From: Rubellimicrobium mesophilum DSM 19309
GTDB lineage: Bacteria; Pseudomonadota; Alphaproteobacteria; Rhodobacterales; Rhodobacteraceae
Reading direction: 5' to 3'
DNA: 64,000 nt
Assembly (NCBI RefSeq): GCF_000600335.2
Contig: NZ_KK088553.1
Coordinates: 40,236 to 104,235, forward strand
Both the position numbers and the translations under genes were made by a program. Position 1 is the first letter of the stretch. The number at the start of each line of letters is the position of its first letter. The notes under the pieces are model-generated. The model did no database searches, had not been told where the DNA came from, and saw only the letters and a program-made list of their open reading frames with translations. Below, one piece after another: positions 27,255-35,716 of the stretch.

Positions 27255-29239
27255 ATGCCCTACAAGCACGTCACGCAACCGCTCCAGCTCCGCCACAGGA
27301 CCCTGCGCAACCGCATCGTCTTCGGCGCCCATACCAACAACATGGCCGAGGGCGGGCTGCCCTCCGACCGCCAGATCGGCTACCTGCGCGAGCGGGCCCT
27401 GGGCGGCGCGGGCATGATCGTCATGGAGCCCATGCCGGTCCACCAGGCGGCGGTGCTGACGCGCGGGAACTTCCGCCCGGGCGACGACGCCGTGGTCCCC
27501 GCCTTCCGCCGCCTGACCGAGGCGGTCAGGGCCGAGGGCGCCGTGCTCCTCCAGCAGCTCTACCACGTCGGCGCGCACGGCGACGCGGACAACTCCTGGC
27601 ACCCGAGCTGGTCGCCCTCGGGCGCACCGTCCTGGCACGACTCGGACGGCTCGCACGCGATGACCGAGGCCGAGATCGAGGAGACCATCGAGTCCTTCGT
27701 CCAGGCGGCGCGGCGCTGCCGCGAGGCGGGCTTCGACGGGGTGGAGGTCTGGGCGGCCTACCACGCCCTCCTCGACCAGTTCTGGACGCCCTTCTCCAAC
27801 ACCCGGGACGACCGCTGGGGCGGCAGCCTGGAGAACCGCACCCGCCTCTCGCGCGAGATCCTGCACCGCATCCGCAAGACCTGCGGCGAGGACTTCATCG
27901 TCGGCCTGGCGGTGAGCGACGAGCCCGACGTCCCCGCCGCGCTGGGCCGTGAATCCCTGGCCGAGATCCTGGCGCTCCACGACCGCGAGGGGGCCATGGA
28001 CTACGTCACCTGCGGCGTGGGGAGCTACTTCGACTTCCACAAGCTCATGCCCACCTTCCTCTACCCCGAGAAGCTGGGCGCGGACCTCGCGCGGGTGCTG
28101 AAGGGCGCCCTGACCCAGGCCAAGGTCACGGCCGAGGCCCATATCCGCACCCCGACAACGCCGAGGAGGTGATCGGCAGCGGCGCGGCCGACCTCGTGTC
28201 CATCGTGCGCGGCCAGATCGCGGACCCGCACCTTGCGCGCAAGGCGATGGAGGGGCGGCCCGAGGACGTGCGGGGCTGCATCTCCTGCAACCAGATGTGC
28301 TGGGGCCGGCGGAGCCGCGACTACTGGATCTCCTGCCTCGTCAATCCCTCGGCGGGACGCGAGTGGGACTGGGGCGGCGACCGCTTCGCCCCGGCCTCCC
28401 GTCCCGCCTGGGTGCTCGTCGTCGGCGCCGGTCCGGCCGGGCTCGAGGCCGCGCGGGCCGCGGCGGAGCGCGGCTTCGAGGTCACCCTCGCCGAGGCGGG
28501 GCCCGAGATCGGCGGGCAGTTCCGCCTGGCCGGGCTGCAGCCGCGCCGGGGCCAGATCGGCGAGCTCCTCCAATGGTACGAGCGGCAGTTCGGCAAGCTC
28601 GGCGTGGAGCTGCGGCTGAACGCCTTCCTCGATGCGGACGACATCGTCGCGCATGGGGCCGACCACGTGGCGCTGGCCATCGGGTCGCTGCCCGATCCCG
28701 ACGGCTTCCAGCGCGCCCTGGCCCACCTTCCGCGCCTGCCCGGGATCGAGCGGGGCCGGGTCTGGTCGCCCGAGGACGTGCTGTCCCGCCGCGCCCGGCT
28801 CGGGTCCTCCGTGATCGTCCTCGACGAGGGCGGCAACTGGCGCGGCGGCGGCACGGCCTGGGCGCTCGCCGAGGCGGGGCACGCGGTGACGGTGGTCACG
28901 CCCGATCCGCTGGTCGGCAAGGAGCTCCAGCGCAGCGCGGCCGACCTGCCGCTGCGCCGCCGCCTCGCCGCGCTCGGGGTGCGCTTCGTGCTCGAGTCGG
29001 CGGTCGCCGAATGGCTGGGCAACGGCGGCGGGGCCGAGGTGGTGGACCTCCTGACCGGCGCCGTGACGCGGGTCCCGGCGGACGACCTCGTGATGGCCAC
29101 GACCAACCGCTCGGACGGGACGCTGGCGGCGGAGCTGGCCGGACGGGGCCTGGGGGCGGCCTCGCTCGGGGACGCCGCCGCGCCGCGCATGGCGGCGCTC
29201 GCCTTCCATGACGGGCGGCGCTGGGCGCTGGGGCTCTGA
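27255..29239 (+). CDS. NADH:flavin oxidoreductase / TMADH-like dehydrogenase (frameshifted)
   Basis: Two frames join into a 661-residue protein. The first (ATG 27255, residues about 1-305) is an Old Yellow Enzyme TIM barrel ([46 protein letters not shown]). The second carries the iron-sulfur motif CISCNQMC...WISC (C-x2-C-x3-C-x11-C) and an FAD/NAD domain ([17 protein letters not shown]). One missing C in the run 28150-28153 explains the break; restoring it gives [14 protein letters not shown]. This three-part layout is that of trimethylamine/dimethylamine dehydrogenase, 2,4-dienoyl-CoA reductase and the DgcA-type demethylases. With the betaine genes elsewhere in the window an N-demethylase is possible but unproven. 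Confidence 0.8.
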
Positions 29240-29319
29240 CGCTGCTTAGCCTTTGACGGACCGCCGAACCTGGGGCAGGCTCCCGTTGCCCCGGGGGGAA
29301 GGGGCCAGGGCTCTTGGAC

Positions 29320-30600
29320 ATGGCGATACGACCGCGGATCGGCTATCTCGTCCCGTGCTTTCCGGGGCCGAGCCACCCCGCCTTCTGGCGCGAGATCCGC
29401 GCCCTCGAGGCGCAGGGCGTGGAGGTGGTGACCTACTCCACTCGCCCCCCGGCACCCGACCATCTCGTTCATCCCTGGTCGGCCGAGGCCGCCGCCCGCA
29501 CCGAATATCTGGCCCGCCGGGCCGCCACGGGCCTTCGCGCCCTGCCCGCCCTGCCCTGGGGCGAGATCCGGGGCGCCGAGCGCGGCTTCGGGGCCGACCT
29601 CGTCCGGGCGCTCGGCCCCGCCCTGGCGCTGGCCGAGAGCGCCGCGCGCCATTCGCTGCGGCACGTCCATGTCCACTCGACGGGCCTCGTGGCGACGATC
29701 GCCGCCCTCTCCGAGAGGCTGGGAGGCCCGTCCTACAGCCTGACGCTCCACGGCCCCCTGTCCGAGGACGGGCCGGGGCAGAACTTCAAGTGGCGCGGCG
29801 CCCGCTTCGCGACCGTGGTGACGCGGCGCCTCCTCGCCGAGGTGAAGACCGTCCTGCGCGAGGATCGTCCCGCCCGCGTGGTCGTGCAGCCCATGGGCGT
29901 GGATACCCTCGCCTTCAGCCGTCAGGACCCCTACGCCCCTGCCGCCTCGGGCGGGCCGTTCCGCATCTTCGCGTGCGGCCGGCTGGAGGAGGCGCGCGGC
30001 TTCCAGGACCTGCTCGCCGCCCTGCGCCGCCTGACCGACCGGGGCACCCCGGCCACCCTGCGCATCGCGGGCGAGGACGACGCGGGCGGCAGGGGCTTCC
30101 GCCAGGTCCTGGAGGCGCGCATCCGCGAGCTGCGGCTCGACGGCCGGGTCGCGCTCCTCGGCACGCTGGGCGAGGGGCGGGTGCTGGAGGAGCTCCGCGC
30201 CGCCCATGCCTTCGCCCTGCCCAGCCACCGCGAGCCCCTGGGCGTGGCCCTGATGGAGGCCATGGCCTGCGGCCTTCCCGTCGTCGGCACCGCGACCGGC
30301 GGCGCGCGGGAGCTGGTGACGCATGGCGTGGACGGGATCCTGGTCCCGCCGCGCGATCCCGTGGCGCTGGCGGGCGCCCTCGAAGGCCTTGCCCGGAGCC
30401 CCGCCCGGGCGACGACGGTCTCCCGGGCGGCCCGTGCCCGCGTGGAGGCCGACTTCGACGCGAGCCGCGGCGCCCTGTCCCTGATGCGCGAGATGGGCCT
30501 TCGGCCCTTCGACGAGATCGAGGACGACCTGCCCCCGATCGCGGCCACCCCGATCAGCGCGTCGTCCCGCGAGGGTCCCGGTCGTTGGCGAGCGACATGA
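29320..30600 (+). CDS. Glycosyltransferase, GT4 family
   Basis: A 426-residue GT-B glycosyltransferase. The donor-binding half has FRIFACGRLEEARGFQDLLAA, LGTLGEGRVLEEL and the GT4 signature SHREPLGVALMEAMACGLPVVGT. The acceptor half starts IGYLVPCFPGPSHPAFWREI. It probably adds a sugar to a surface or exopolysaccharide; rfbA-rfbC for dTDP-rhamnose are convergent and adjacent. ATG 29320 was preferred over a TTG two codons earlier. Its 3' end overlaps the rfbA 3' end by 47 bases on opposite strands, an uncommon arrangement. Confidence 0.82.
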   Translation: MAIRPRIGYLVPCFPGPSHPAFWREIRALEAQGVEVVTYSTRPPAPDHLVHPWSAEAAARTEYLARRAATGLRALPALPWGEIRGAERGFGADLVRALGPALALAESAARHSLRHVHVHSTGLVATIAALSERLGGPSYSLTLHGPLSEDGPGQNFKWRGARFATVVTRRLLAEVKTVLREDRPARVVVQPMGVDTLAFSRQDPYAPAASGGPFRIFACGRLEEARGFQDLLAALRRLTDRGTPATLRIAGEDDAGGRGFRQVLEARIRELRLDGRVALLGTLGEGRVLEELRAAHAFALPSHREPLGVALMEAMACGLPVVGTATGGARELVTHGVDGILVPPRDPVALAGALEGLARSPARATTVSRAARARVEADFDASRGALSLMREMGLRPFDEIEDDLPPIAATPISASSREGPGRWRAT

Positions 30601-31452
30601 GGTAGCGCCCATAGGCGTTCTTGCCGAAGAGGCCGGCCCGTGCTGCGAGCGCGTCCCGGGTGATCCAGCCCTGCCGCCAGGCGACCTCGTCCGGGCTGCC
30701 GGTCTGGAGGCCTTGCCGCTCCTCCAGCGTGCGGACGAAGTTGCCCGCGTCGAGGAGCGAGCCGTGCGTCCCGGTGTCGAGCCAGGCATAGCCCCGGCCC
30801 ATGGTCTTCACCGTGAGCCGGCCCTCGTGGAGGTAGCTCTCGAGCAGCGTGGTGATCTCGAGCTCGCCCCGCGCGGAGGGCGTCACGGCCCGCGCCCGCT
30901 CGGGCGCCGAGCCGTCCAGGAAGTAGAGGCCGGTGACGGCGTAGCTGGACGGCGGGACCTCGGGTTTCTCGACGAGGGCGCGGGCCTGGCCGTCGGGGCC
31001 GAACTCCACGACGCCGTACCGCTCCGGGTCGGCGACATGGTAGCCGAAGATGGTCCCGCCCCGTTCCTGCGCGTCGGCCTCGGCCATCAGGTCCGGCAGG
31101 CCGTGGCCGAAGAAGATGTTGTCGCCCAGCACCATGGCCGAGGGCGCCCCCGAGAGGAACTCCCCGGCCAGCAGGTAGGCCTGCGCGAGCCCGTCCGGCG
31201 AGGGCTGGGCGATGTAGGCGAGGCTCAGGCCCCACTGGCTGCCGTCGCCGAGGGTGCGCCGGAACTGGTCCTGGTCGGCCGGCGTGGTGATGACCGCGAT
31301 CTCGCGGATGCCCGCCAGCATCAGCACCGACAGCGGGTAGTAGATCATCGGCTTGTCGTAGACGGGCAGGAGCTGCTTGGAGAGCCCGATGGTGATCGGA
31401 TAGAGCCGCGTCCCCGATCCCCCGCGAGGATGATGCCCTTCCGGCCGGTCAT
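30554..31452 (-). CDS. rfbA: Glucose-1-phosphate thymidylyltransferase (frameshifted near N terminus)
   Basis: The body (GSGTRLYPITIGLSKQLLP, YDKPMIYYPLSVLMLAG, MVLGDNIFFGHGL, ETRG-less VEKPEVPPSSYAVTGLYF, GRGYAWLDTGTH) is clear RfbA. The natural N terminus MTGRKGIILAG lies in another frame starting at ATG 31452, which overlaps the rfbC stop. A missing base in the C run 31418-31422 separates them; adding one gives LAGGSGTRLYP, the nucleotide-binding loop. Corrected length 299 residues, normal for the family. It makes dTDP-glucose, first step of dTDP-L-rhamnose synthesis. Confidence 0.88.
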
Positions 31453-32018
31453 TCGCGGCCATCCCAGGCGAAGGGGCTGTCCCAATCCGCGAAGCGCGGC
31501 GCCGCGCGGTCCTTGTCGGAGAGCACCGCCGCATCCGCGCCGAGGCCCCAGTCGACCGCGAGGTCCGGGTCGTCCCAGGCGACCGAGCCGTCGCAGTCGG
31601 GCGCATAGACGTCCGTGCACTTGTAGGCGACCTGCGTGTCGGGCTCGCGCGTCACGAAGCCGTGCAGGAAGCCGACCGGGACGAGGAGCTGCCGCCCGTT
31701 CGCGGCCGAGAGCTCCACGCCCACCCAGCGGCCGTAGGTCGGGGAGCCCTTCCGCGCGTCCACGGCCACGTCGAGGATGCGGCCCGCCACTACGCGCACG
31801 AGCTTGGCCTGCGCGTGCGGCGGTCGCTGGTAGTGGAGGCCCCTGACCGTGCCGGGCTCCAGGCTCAGCGAGTGGTTGTCCTGCACGAAGTCGAGGTCGA
31901 TCCCCCTCGCGCGGAGCGTCTCGCGGTTCCAGCTTTCCATGAACCAGCCCCGGGCGTCCGAGAACCGCCGGGGCGTCAGGATCATCACGCCCGGAAGGGC
32001 GGTGTCGTCGATCTGCAC
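31449..32018 (-). CDS. rfbC: dTDP-4-dehydrorhamnose 3,5-epimerase
   Basis: A 189-residue cupin-fold epimerase: ALPGVMILTPRRFSDARGWF at the N terminus, the catalytic His in GTVRGLHYQRPPHAQAKLV, and VPVGFLHGFVT for the second half of the site. GTG 32018 is chosen because it yields the typical MQIDDTALPGV start; a TTG at 32057 would add 13 residues. Third enzyme of the dTDP-rhamnose pathway. Operon partner rfbA overlaps by 4 bases; rfbB and rfbD are not in the window. Confidence 0.9.
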   Translation of the reverse strand: MQIDDTALPGVMILTPRRFSDARGWFMESWNRETLRARGIDLDFVQDNHSLSLEPGTVRGLHYQRPPHAQAKLVRVVAGRILDVAVDARKGSPTYGRWVGVELSAANGRQLLVPVGFLHGFVTREPDTQVAYKCTDVYAPDCDGSVAWDDPDLAVDWGLGADAAVLSDKDRAAPRFADWDSPFAWDGRE

Positions 32019-32133
32019 AGGGCCTGTCCCTTGCCTGTCCCGCACCGGCTCTAGCAAGGCGGGCCCGGCCTGTCACGGGCTTCCGGGCGGCGGGGGCTTG
32101 GGGTAAGGGCACGGGAACCACGGAGCCCGCCCC

Positions 32134-33239
32134 ATGAGCCTCAACACCTTCGGTCACCTGCTGCGCTTCACGACCTGGGGGCGAGAGCCACGGCCCCGCC
32201 TTGGGCGCGGTGGTGGACGGCTGCCCCCCCGGGCGTGCCGCTGTCCGAGGAGCTGATCCAGCCCTGGCTCGACCGGCGCCGGCCCGGCGCGAGCCGCCAC
32301 ACCACCCAGCGGCAGGAGGCCGACGCCGTCCGCATCCTGTCCGGCACCTTCGAGGGGGTCACGACCGGCACGCCGATCAGCCTCATGATCGAGAACACCG
32401 ACCAGCGCTCCAAGGACTACGGCGAGATCGCCCGGACCTTCCGGCCGGGGCACGCCGACCTGACCTATCACCTGAAATACGGCGTCCGCGACTACCGGGG
32501 CGGCGGCCGCTCCTCGGCGCGCGAGACCGCGGCGCGGGTCGCGGCCGGGGGCGTGGCGCGTCAGGTGCTCGCCGCGCTCGCCCCGGAGGTGCGGATCACC
32601 GGCTACATGGTGCAGATGGGGCCGAAGAGGATCGACCGCTCGCGCTTCGACCCCGAGGAGATCGGGCGGAACGACTTCTGGTGCCCCGATCCGGTCGCTG
32701 CACCGGAGTGGGAGGACTACCTGAACTGGCTCCGAAAGGACGACCACAACTCGGTGGGCGCCATGGTCGAGGTCGTCGCGTCGGGCGTCCCCGCCGGCCT
32801 CGGCGCGCCGATCTACGGCAAGCTCGACTCGGACCTCGCCTCGGCCATGATGTCGATCAACGCCGTCAAGGGCGTGGAGATCGGCGAGGGCATGGCGGCG
32901 GCGGCGCTGACGGGGCGCGAGAACGCGGACGAGATCTTCCTCGATGGCGGGGAGCTCGCCTTCGGGTCGAACCGCGCGGGCGGCATCCTGGGCGGCATCT
33001 CCTCGGGGCAGGACATCGTCGTGCGCTTCGCGGTGAAGCCCACCTCCTCGATCCTGTCGCCCCGCCGGTCGATCCGCATGGACGGGAGCCCGGCCGAGGT
33101 CGTGACCAAGGGACGGCACGATCCCTGCGTGGGCATCCGGGCGGTGCCGGTGGGCGAGGCGATGATGGCGCTGGTGCTGGCGGACCACCTGCTGCTCGAC
33201 CGGGGGCAGACGGGCGGGGTCCGGGGGCGGATCGGCTGA
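32134..33239 (+). CDS. aroC: Chorismate synthase (two frameshifts)
   Basis: From ATG 32134 the sequence reads [16 protein letters not shown], breaks after the G run 32177-32181, continues one frame over through a short piece, breaks again at the C/G run 32224-32233, and then stays open to 33239 ([39 protein letters not shown]). Removing one base at each site gives [28 protein letters not shown], the FMN-binding start of AroC (quoted here in overlapping short parts: [28 protein letters not shown]). Corrected length 367 residues. It makes chorismate from EPSP. The gene is normally essential in free-living bacteria, so two true mutations are improbable. Confidence 0.9.
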
Positions 33240-33256
33240 GGCGGTCCGAGGGGCGG

Positions 33257-33321
33257 GCGCAACTTCCCCTACCCCGCCGGGCGGCGACCCGGGGACGGGA
33301 TCACCTTGGCAGGGAAAGGTT
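33257..33321 (+). repeat. Box A dispersed repeat, copy 1
   Basis: A 65-base segment just past aroC that recurs, inverted, at 48172-48236 with 62 of 65 bases identical by my alignment. It contains the GC-rich symmetric core CCGCCGGGCGGCGACCCGGG. It is followed 57 bases later by a REPIN pair; the same two parts in the same relative order make up the other copy. It does not code for a recognisable protein. Confidence 0.85.
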
Positions 33322-33377
33322 GAGGAACTGTTAGTGGCCGCGAGAAATCGCAGCGGTCGCGGCAGGAAGCATAGGCC

Positions 33378-33447
33378 GTAGGGTGCGCTTCAGCGCACCG
33401 CATCGCACAAATCTGGCGGCGTTCCGGTGCGCTGAAGCGCACCCTAC
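33378..33447. repeat. REPIN-like inverted pair (GTGCGC type)
   Basis: Units 33378-33399 and 33426-33447 are exact reverse complements of each other, each an internal palindrome (GGTGCGC...GCGCACC), separated by 26 bases. Lies between the convergent ends of aroC and the WYL regulator gene, where it may end both transcripts. Confidence 0.88.
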
Positions 33448-33456
33448 GAGCCTCCC

Positions 33457-34134
33457 CTACCGCAGCGAGACCACGTAGTCGCGCAGGAGGCTCACGCGGC
33501 GCGGACGGAAGCTCTCCTCCGTGGGCTCGGCCGACTCGATCCGGTCGAGCCGGAAGCGCCGGAAGCCCTGCCGCAGGCAGCACCAGGCGACCATCAGCAG
33601 CACCTCGTCGAGGTAGGCCACGGCCAGCGGCCAGACGCGGCGGCGCGTCACCTGCCCAGCCTCGTCACGATAGGCGAGGTCCACGGCGCGCTCCTCCCAC
33701 GCCGATTCGCGCAAGAGCGAGAGCGCGGCCTGCGGCACCGCGCGCGGGCTGTGGCGGTAGACGCGCAGGACGGCATGGGCGGCCTCGCGCGCCTGCCGTT
33801 CGGGGAGGCGGGCGATGACCTTGGCGGCCACCGATTCGGCGGCCTGCGCGAGCTCGGCGTCGCCGGACTGGCGCACCTCCCCCAGTCCCAGGAGAAGGGC
33901 CTCGATCTCCATGCGGGTGAAGCTCTGGGGCGGCAGCGCCGGGTCCTCCTCCAAGGCGTAGCCATAGCCCGCCTCGCCGTCGATCCGGGCGCCGGCGGCC
34001 CGCAGCGCCGCGATGTCGCGGTAGATGGAGCGCACCGAGACCTCGGTCGCCTCCGCGAGCCGCGCCGCCGTCACCGGGGCCGGAAGGCTGCGGAGCGCAT
34101 GGAGCAGGCGGAACAGGCGGTCGCTGCGGGGCAT
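33457..34134 (-). CDS. YafY-type transcriptional regulator (HTH plus WYL domain)
   Basis: A 225-residue regulator. An N-terminal winged helix (residues 1-58: RLFRLLHALRSLPAPVTAARL, VSVRSIYRDIAALRAAGARI) is followed by a linker and a WYL-type sensor domain (about 135-215; RVWPLAVAYLDEVLLMVAWC, RRFRLDRIES). Divergent from a glutathione S-transferase gene 80 bases away, with symmetric GTCAG sites between them, so it most likely controls that gene and itself. Inducer unknown. Confidence 0.85.
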   Translation of the reverse strand: MPRSDRLFRLLHALRSLPAPVTAARLAEATEVSVRSIYRDIAALRAAGARIDGEAGYGYALEEDPALPPQSFTRMEIEALLLGLGEVRQSGDAELAQAAESVAAKVIARLPERQAREAAHAVLRVYRHSPRAVPQAALSLLRESAWEERAVDLAYRDEAGQVTRRRVWPLAVAYLDEVLLMVAWCCLRQGFRRFRLDRIESAEPTEESFRPRRVSLLRDYVVSLR

Positions 34135-34141
34135 GGCTCCT

Positions 34142-34168
34142 CCTGACGCAGGCTGTCAGCAGGTCAGG
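34142..34168. promoter_or_regulatory. Candidate operator for the WYL regulator
   Basis: Within the 80-base divergent gap are the half-sites CTGAC (34143-34147), GTCAG (34155-34159) and GTCAGG (34163-34168); CTGAC-N7-GTCAG and CCTGAC-N15-GTCAGG are both exact inverted repeats. TGAC/GTCA dyads of this spacing are what is seen upstream of many YafY-type regulator genes. Binding is inferred. Confidence 0.5.
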
Positions 34169-34214
34169 ACGATAACGGCAGCGACCGAACCCGCAACCCC
34201 AAGGAGACGACCCC

Positions 34215-34823
34215 ATGCTCACCCTGTATCACTCGCCCCGCAGCCGCTCGACCGCCATCCTGACGCTCCTCGCGGCCATGGACGCCCTCGACCGGGTGGA
34301 GGTGCGCGAGGTCTCGATCACCCGCTTCGACGGGCAGGGCGCGCCCGATCCGCGGAACCCGCACCCGGAGGGGAAGGTCCCCCTCCTCGTCCACGACGGG
34401 GTCGCCATCTGGGAGAGGGCGGCGATCCTGCTCTACCTCACCGACCTCTTCCCCGAGTCCGGCCTGGGCGTGCCGGCGGGCGACCGGCTGCGGGGCCGCT
34501 ACTTGTCCTGGCTCGCCTGGTATGCCGGGGTCATGGAGCCGGTGATGATCCACGACGCGGCGGGGCTCGCCCATCCCTTCCTCTCGGCCACCTTCCGGGG
34601 CATGGCGGAGATGCGCGACCGGCTCTCCACGGCTCTGGCCGAAGGTCCCTGGCTCGTCGGGGACCGCTACACGGCAGCGGACCTGCTCTGCTCCTCGCCT
34701 TACCTGTGGTTCCGGGACCTGGACCCCGGCTGCGAGCGCATCCGCGACTGGGTGGCGCGTTGCGCGGCGCATCCGGCGCGGGCGGCGGCGCTGGAGAGGG
34801 ACGAACGGGCGCTGGCGGCCTGA
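34215..34823 (+). CDS. Glutathione S-transferase family protein
   Basis: A 202-residue GST. The thioredoxin-like N-terminal domain starts LTLYHSPRSRSTAIL and includes the glutathione-contacting segments GKVPLLVHDG (cis-Pro) and IWERAAILLYL (the usual ES pair is replaced by ER). The all-helical C-terminal domain contains GPWLVGDRYTAADLL. It would act in the cytoplasm on electrophiles or oxidised thiols. Divergent from a WYL regulator that probably controls it. Specific substrate unknown. Confidence 0.85.
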   Translation: MLTLYHSPRSRSTAILTLLAAMDALDRVEVREVSITRFDGQGAPDPRNPHPEGKVPLLVHDGVAIWERAAILLYLTDLFPESGLGVPAGDRLRGRYLSWLAWYAGVMEPVMIHDAAGLAHPFLSATFRGMAEMRDRLSTALAEGPWLVGDRYTAADLLCSSPYLWFRDLDPGCERIRDWVARCAAHPARAAALERDERALAA

Positions 34824-34895
34824 CGCGGGACGCCGCGCGCGGCCCTGTCGCCTGCCAGACTACATCCCCCGCCTCACGGTGGGGGAGCCCGGCGG

Positions 34896-35255
34896 TCAGA
34901 CCCAGTAGTAGGGCAGGCCGTAATGGGTGTGGGTCGCCTCCTCCCACTCCCGGTCCTGCGCCCAGTCCTCGGGATGGGCGGGGGCGGCGCGGAGCTGCTC
35001 CTCGGTGATGGAGGTGACGTAGCCGCCGACCGTCGTGTCGTAGGCCAGGGCGGCCCAGGGAATCGGATAGCTGTCCCGACCCAGGCCCAGCGGGCCGCCG
35101 AAGGACATCACCGCATAGACGATGCGGCCCGAGGCCTTCTCGATGACGAGATGGTCGATGGTGCCGACCTGCCGCCCCTCGGCGCCGAACACCGCCGTGC
35201 CCTTGACGCGGTCGGAGGAGATGACGGGGCTGGGGGAGCTGTCGTGGCCGGGCAT
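34896..35255 (-). CDS. PRC-barrel domain protein
   Basis: A 119-residue protein with a PRC barrel at about residues 10-85 (SDRVKGTAVFGAEGRQVGTI, LVIEKASGRIVYAVMSFGG, DSYPIPWAALAYD), followed by an acidic and aromatic tail ending GLPYYWV. No signal peptide, so cytoplasmic. PRC-barrel proteins range from RimM-like ribosome factors to photosynthetic reaction-centre H-like and stress proteins; none fits specifically. Monocistronic, near an HU gene. Confidence 0.78.
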   Translation of the reverse strand: MPGHDSSPSPVISSDRVKGTAVFGAEGRQVGTIDHLVIEKASGRIVYAVMSFGGPLGLGRDSYPIPWAALAYDTTVGGYVTSITEEQLRAAPAHPEDWAQDREWEEATHTHYGLPYYWV

Positions 35256-35320
35256 GGGACCCCTCCGTCGCCGTTCTTCCGCAGGGGAAACGTGCGGGAC
35301 GGAGGGGCGTTCCCGAAGGC

Positions 35321-35608
35321 TCAGGCGTTGATGCTGTCCTTGAGCGCCTTGGCGACGGTGATCTTCACCACCTTGTCGGCGTCCTTCTTGATCTGGTCGC
35401 CGGTCGAGGGGTTGCGGACCATGCGCTCGGGCCGCTCGCGGCAGTAGATCTTGCCGACGCCGGGCAGGGTGACCGCGCCGCCCTGCGACACCGTCTCGGT
35501 GATGATGCCGGTGAGGGCGTCGAGCATCCCGCTCGCGGCCTTCTTGTCGCCCCCCGTGCGCTCGGCGAGGGCGGCGACGAGCTGCGCCTTGGTCATCTGG
35601 TTGGCCAT
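35321..35608 (-). CDS. HU family DNA-binding protein
   Basis: A 95-residue histone-like protein: MTKAQLVAALAERTGGDKKAA at the N terminus, then GKIYCRERPERMVRNPSTGD, where the usual beta-arm Pro-containing sequence RNPSTGD matches HU. ATG 35608 follows AGGAGA; a longer frame upstream is not coding. It bends and compacts DNA as a homodimer or with another HU. Basic residues are rather fewer than in hupA/hupB, so it could be a specialised paralogue. Confidence 0.88.
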   Translation of the reverse strand: MANQMTKAQLVAALAERTGGDKKAASGMLDALTGIITETVSQGGAVTLPGVGKIYCRERPERMVRNPSTGDQIKKDADKVVKITVAKALKDSINA

Positions 35609-35716
35609 CGTGAACTCTCCTGTTGTGCGGCCGGGTGGCCGTCCGGTTTCATGCTGCACAGGGATTTGGCTCGCTTGTCCAGAAGAAACAGGGGTTTCCT
35701 GAGGAAATCCGCCGAT

